Of a stretch of 64,000 bases of DNA, positions 63,701 through 64,000 are shown one piece after another; within the stretch, counting starts at the first letter, position 1; every line of letters begins with the position of its first letter. A program made the translations under genes and the position numbers. The notes under the pieces were generated by a model, which saw only the letters and a list, made by a program, of their open reading frames with translations, was not told the DNA's origin and searched no databases. Source of the DNA: Tritrichomonas musculus (taxonomy: Eukaryota > Parabasalia > Tritrichomonadida > Tritrichomonadidae); contig JAPFFF010000004.1 in assembly GCA_039105265.1 (NCBI GenBank), positions 3,968,001-4,032,000 of the forward strand, read 5' to 3'.

Positions 63701-63998
63701 AATGAGCTTTTGTTTCATCGTTTAATAAATGTGGAACCTTGGTCATCAAGGCTTGAACTAGTTTTGGATGATGATATTGATGTCTTTCTGTGCTCTTCAT
63801 GATTTGAACAAGCTCGTGTAACGGATTTGTTTTATCTTTCAATTTTGCAATATCAAGAAGCGTTGACGTTGAATCACGATTGATATTTTTTGAATATTCT
63901 GAATTAAAACTATTACAAGTCAAAACTAAACCATATTGGTTCAAAAAGCGAATGACAAGTTCTGCAGCAATTTTTCCGGCCTTTCCACGACATCCCAT
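57750..63998 (-). CDS. LisH-like, glutamine-rich coiled-coil protein with three C-terminal C2 domains (at least 2082 aa)
   Basis: The first visible Met is at 63998, two bases from the window edge, so the true start may lie further upstream. Residues about 10-45 (AAELVIRFLNQYGLVLTCNSF) resemble a LisH dimerisation motif of centrosomal and microtubule proteins. Then come disordered acidic regions, a Gln-rich coiled coil (about 336-423) and Ser/Glu-rich repeats with KEDSYSQER-type units (about 720-755). Arg/Lys/Glu helices follow in two or three similar units (about 1010-1145; RIQRLREELQQP, KLRQLRDEFERT and MELQRLYNELEMP). Three C2 domains follow at about 1484-1600, 1684-1790 and 1864-1985. C2-1 keeps Asp in both loops (CDPYC; KDHDVTRDD) and may bind calcium; the others lack most of them. 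The tail is basic (KKKLRRRTRKR). It probably links membranes to a cytoskeletal structure. It shares C2 style with the left-edge gene. Confidence 0.85.
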   Translation of the reverse strand: MGCRGKAGKIAAELVIRFLNQYGLVLTCNSFNSEYSKNINRDSTSTLLDIAKLKDKTNPLHELVQIMKSTERHQYHHPKLVQALMTKVPHLLNDETKAHFNKILSRATVAKNNRDKSSKRQGHLEEDISPINKPPLLNSKNALLSPNNQITTKIQQPIVLLDENTDDDSTGKPKTKPQNIMLTLNVNLKNPENSDEQVTLEIEPPSPKPTQITATAVLLPDGEDYQKISSSNGTNQLLNEEEEINEQPIFNNYQNRDIQNINNIPNGNQDDKEYEYEYEYEEIEENEIPNQEPKEEENITEGKKGKGKKSNLSKKGKKGCKSNKKQKKKNSIDPQIQEQLKQQMQLIMQQLQELNQSQQQQQYEQQQKLLQQIQQQELQQQQLQQQLEQQKIQNEIHQQKIQQQLQEQQFQQQMQQEQINQQLQPEPLPKSYRPSPGKFTSKDFSPINVSQTGATSGSSLSFIEDMQDRNSNDASSYIENNVFPEVNKPQLKENSNSSEESENENENDDGASATSMADFIDNEANIQKRNIKPVSNTLDNLLKVQKQAFDDDESSVVIPIDKKEKKEKKEKKKPQLYIETFSMPEVPFHESEANSYTNNSVYSYDSEKSNNTEYSIVNNIIDDIVNNENASNGTVEEEDFEEDIEENADAEATSSQAISVAEKEYPATVIRSIKEAISPRKERQDSFSEVEIPNDVEEDPYSQENPLKIEKEDSYSQERIPKREKEDSYPQERAYSQERKPKQRKPVYLSETDYYSDDYSSYYYSEDGSMKKDDQKQIKFKLRINKEQFERLYPNQNLSNTSTIKVSQSGLKQLQEIMNNQNDTEPLRQVIRLKTPTLQPAPAPTPNTIQRQTPVIESDSRSSPSTISVVTKGPHAGLIKRRIKKTDHQADIQKKLKEKTEYAKKLQEELERRQKETEEAKAKQAANIQMNNKKLVRSQPQTSTKPRKGTKERSASPKYDNDRPSSAPRKNKRKNYKKRDLQFPEEINTSSLILPTISSVSEVHPELMSPKQRYEKKKEIQGRIQRLREELQQPSDPEEKRIRKAKIEAKLRQLRDEFERTTDSTEREVKKPKKETNLKKSPRKNRKQPSPSPKPTNTHQKTKKLNQNNTVQMSSAQKRKRKHEIEMELQRLYNELEMPTYTDEQSQSIPEEQIVNKAVAIPPRRNNQKDLQPQQQQIRERVINPSFSSDQNNNNNQSESITSYNTGYSYSQSPNQQQQITKSNSNDDQILNEVPTINSPPMPIRPPQPKDRDLAIDTNLNNNNDNIAFNDENSFPNARNQSSSLSERRKYNIGKLTIVNNDQKNIQIDDNENSGNNEFDSDREPTSINSDIINNKTKYQPNKINIKKKTTKKSTTSNNNSQVDDENYPIKNGNVTTRQVIDEQIVSRDGKNMIKRKLHIPISHSNDQNQVNQENTTNGYNYNDEDNQYSNNSGTKKETAKPPSKNKSIDQTSIEKDDQSDDGLGQPNKIETLSSGYYTDTSNDNPSLFKLRITVIEAKDVPSLDPFEPCDPYCLLYVDGQGEGQTIRTRSIEKTSHPIWGEEFEFDVNAEKMKKKSLPCYLNILLKDHDVTRDDEELLASGRIDLLNIPVGKVVDDWFQLQNDAADNSYSFKSSKGNDDTKTTSVRSGTSNTASSRSMSNRKKGMIHLKIEKIKLLNSGANSLSDTKLSYSNSNPDSFEVQNGEKLRLNISIVKAEGLSKRNQYIVAKIKNSRESYKTRAINSPEPEWNESFCLKLPNPANDILLITLRNKDPKNGDDDIGNILIPIKSLYPPESKQLVDNWFEFRSTSYSTLKSKVHRSIHSSARKMCGKIHLVLTTELESENASSSNSVTPNASSNNSAYKGSSSVPNRPLILKQAPNSAARHLAVEIVEARGLPSHCSPFCKVQIKGERRSLKTRSVLQDPIPKWNQKIDFYSRKSVEDGILEIIIIDERSNTQIASLSLPLEEMNNERKLTENDENEENTKINQWFQLSPSGEIHLIIIPRMKDTPKLSINDSIKSTSNNNNNNNTRSNDNEQVVLVDASTSDIDIDLQSEGSSPKKKLRRRTRKRSNASYEMEKDEIDSHKKKILDQFPPTTSDEE

Positions 63999-64000
63999 AC

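Overview
The window reads as nuclear DNA of an AT-rich, intron-poor protist. Very long uninterrupted reading frames (up to 3200 codons), glutamine-rich tracts, a TKL-type kinase, C2-domain proteins, P-like and pogo-like DNA transposons and TCA-pyrimidine initiator-like sequences just upstream of some starts together suggest a parabasalid (trichomonad), perhaps a Tritrichomonas relative. This is inference; no rRNA or other marker gene is present to settle it, and an amoebozoan such as Entamoeba is the main alternative.

Region 1 (1-2280) holds the amino-terminal part of a minus-strand protein with three C2 domains and a repetitive tail that runs off the left edge.

Region 2 (2281-28680) is repeat- and transposon-rich. 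In order: a 1.6 kb foldback element made of inverted 14-bp minisatellite arrays with an 8-bp target duplication; a 2418-bp P-superfamily transposon on the minus strand; an array of alternating palindromes; a second, diverged P-like transposase of 911 aa; a second, almost identical copy of the 2418-bp P element on the plus strand; a short element with inverted ends, a 12-bp direct repeat and pol III-like boxes; a 424-aa DDE transposase of Kolobok/Mutator-like appearance; a modular non-coding repeat family that brackets a TA-flanked MITE and a pogo-like transposase split over an A9 run. The 8-bp target duplications of the two P copies are exchanged between the copies. This means the 7.3 kb between them has been inverted (or was mis-oriented in assembly).

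Region 3 (28681-63998) is dense in ordinary host genes. Two giant plus-strand genes come first: a 2264-aa helical-repeat protein, possibly Furry/cell-morphogenesis-like, and a 3200-aa Tra1/TRRAP-like PIKK pseudokinase. They converge on six minus-strand genes: a 760-aa coiled-coil protein, a 258-aa coiled-coil protein, a 245-aa four-pass membrane protein, a TKL kinase with a long helical tail, a DExD-box RNA helicase with a DEWD motif II, and a protein of at least 2082 aa with a LisH-like start, glutamine-rich coils and three C2 domains. A decayed gene remnant lies between the last two. Nothing suggests a single pathway: TRRAP serves chromatin/transcription, the helicase RNA metabolism, and the C2, coiled-coil and kinase genes membrane, cytoskeleton and signalling.
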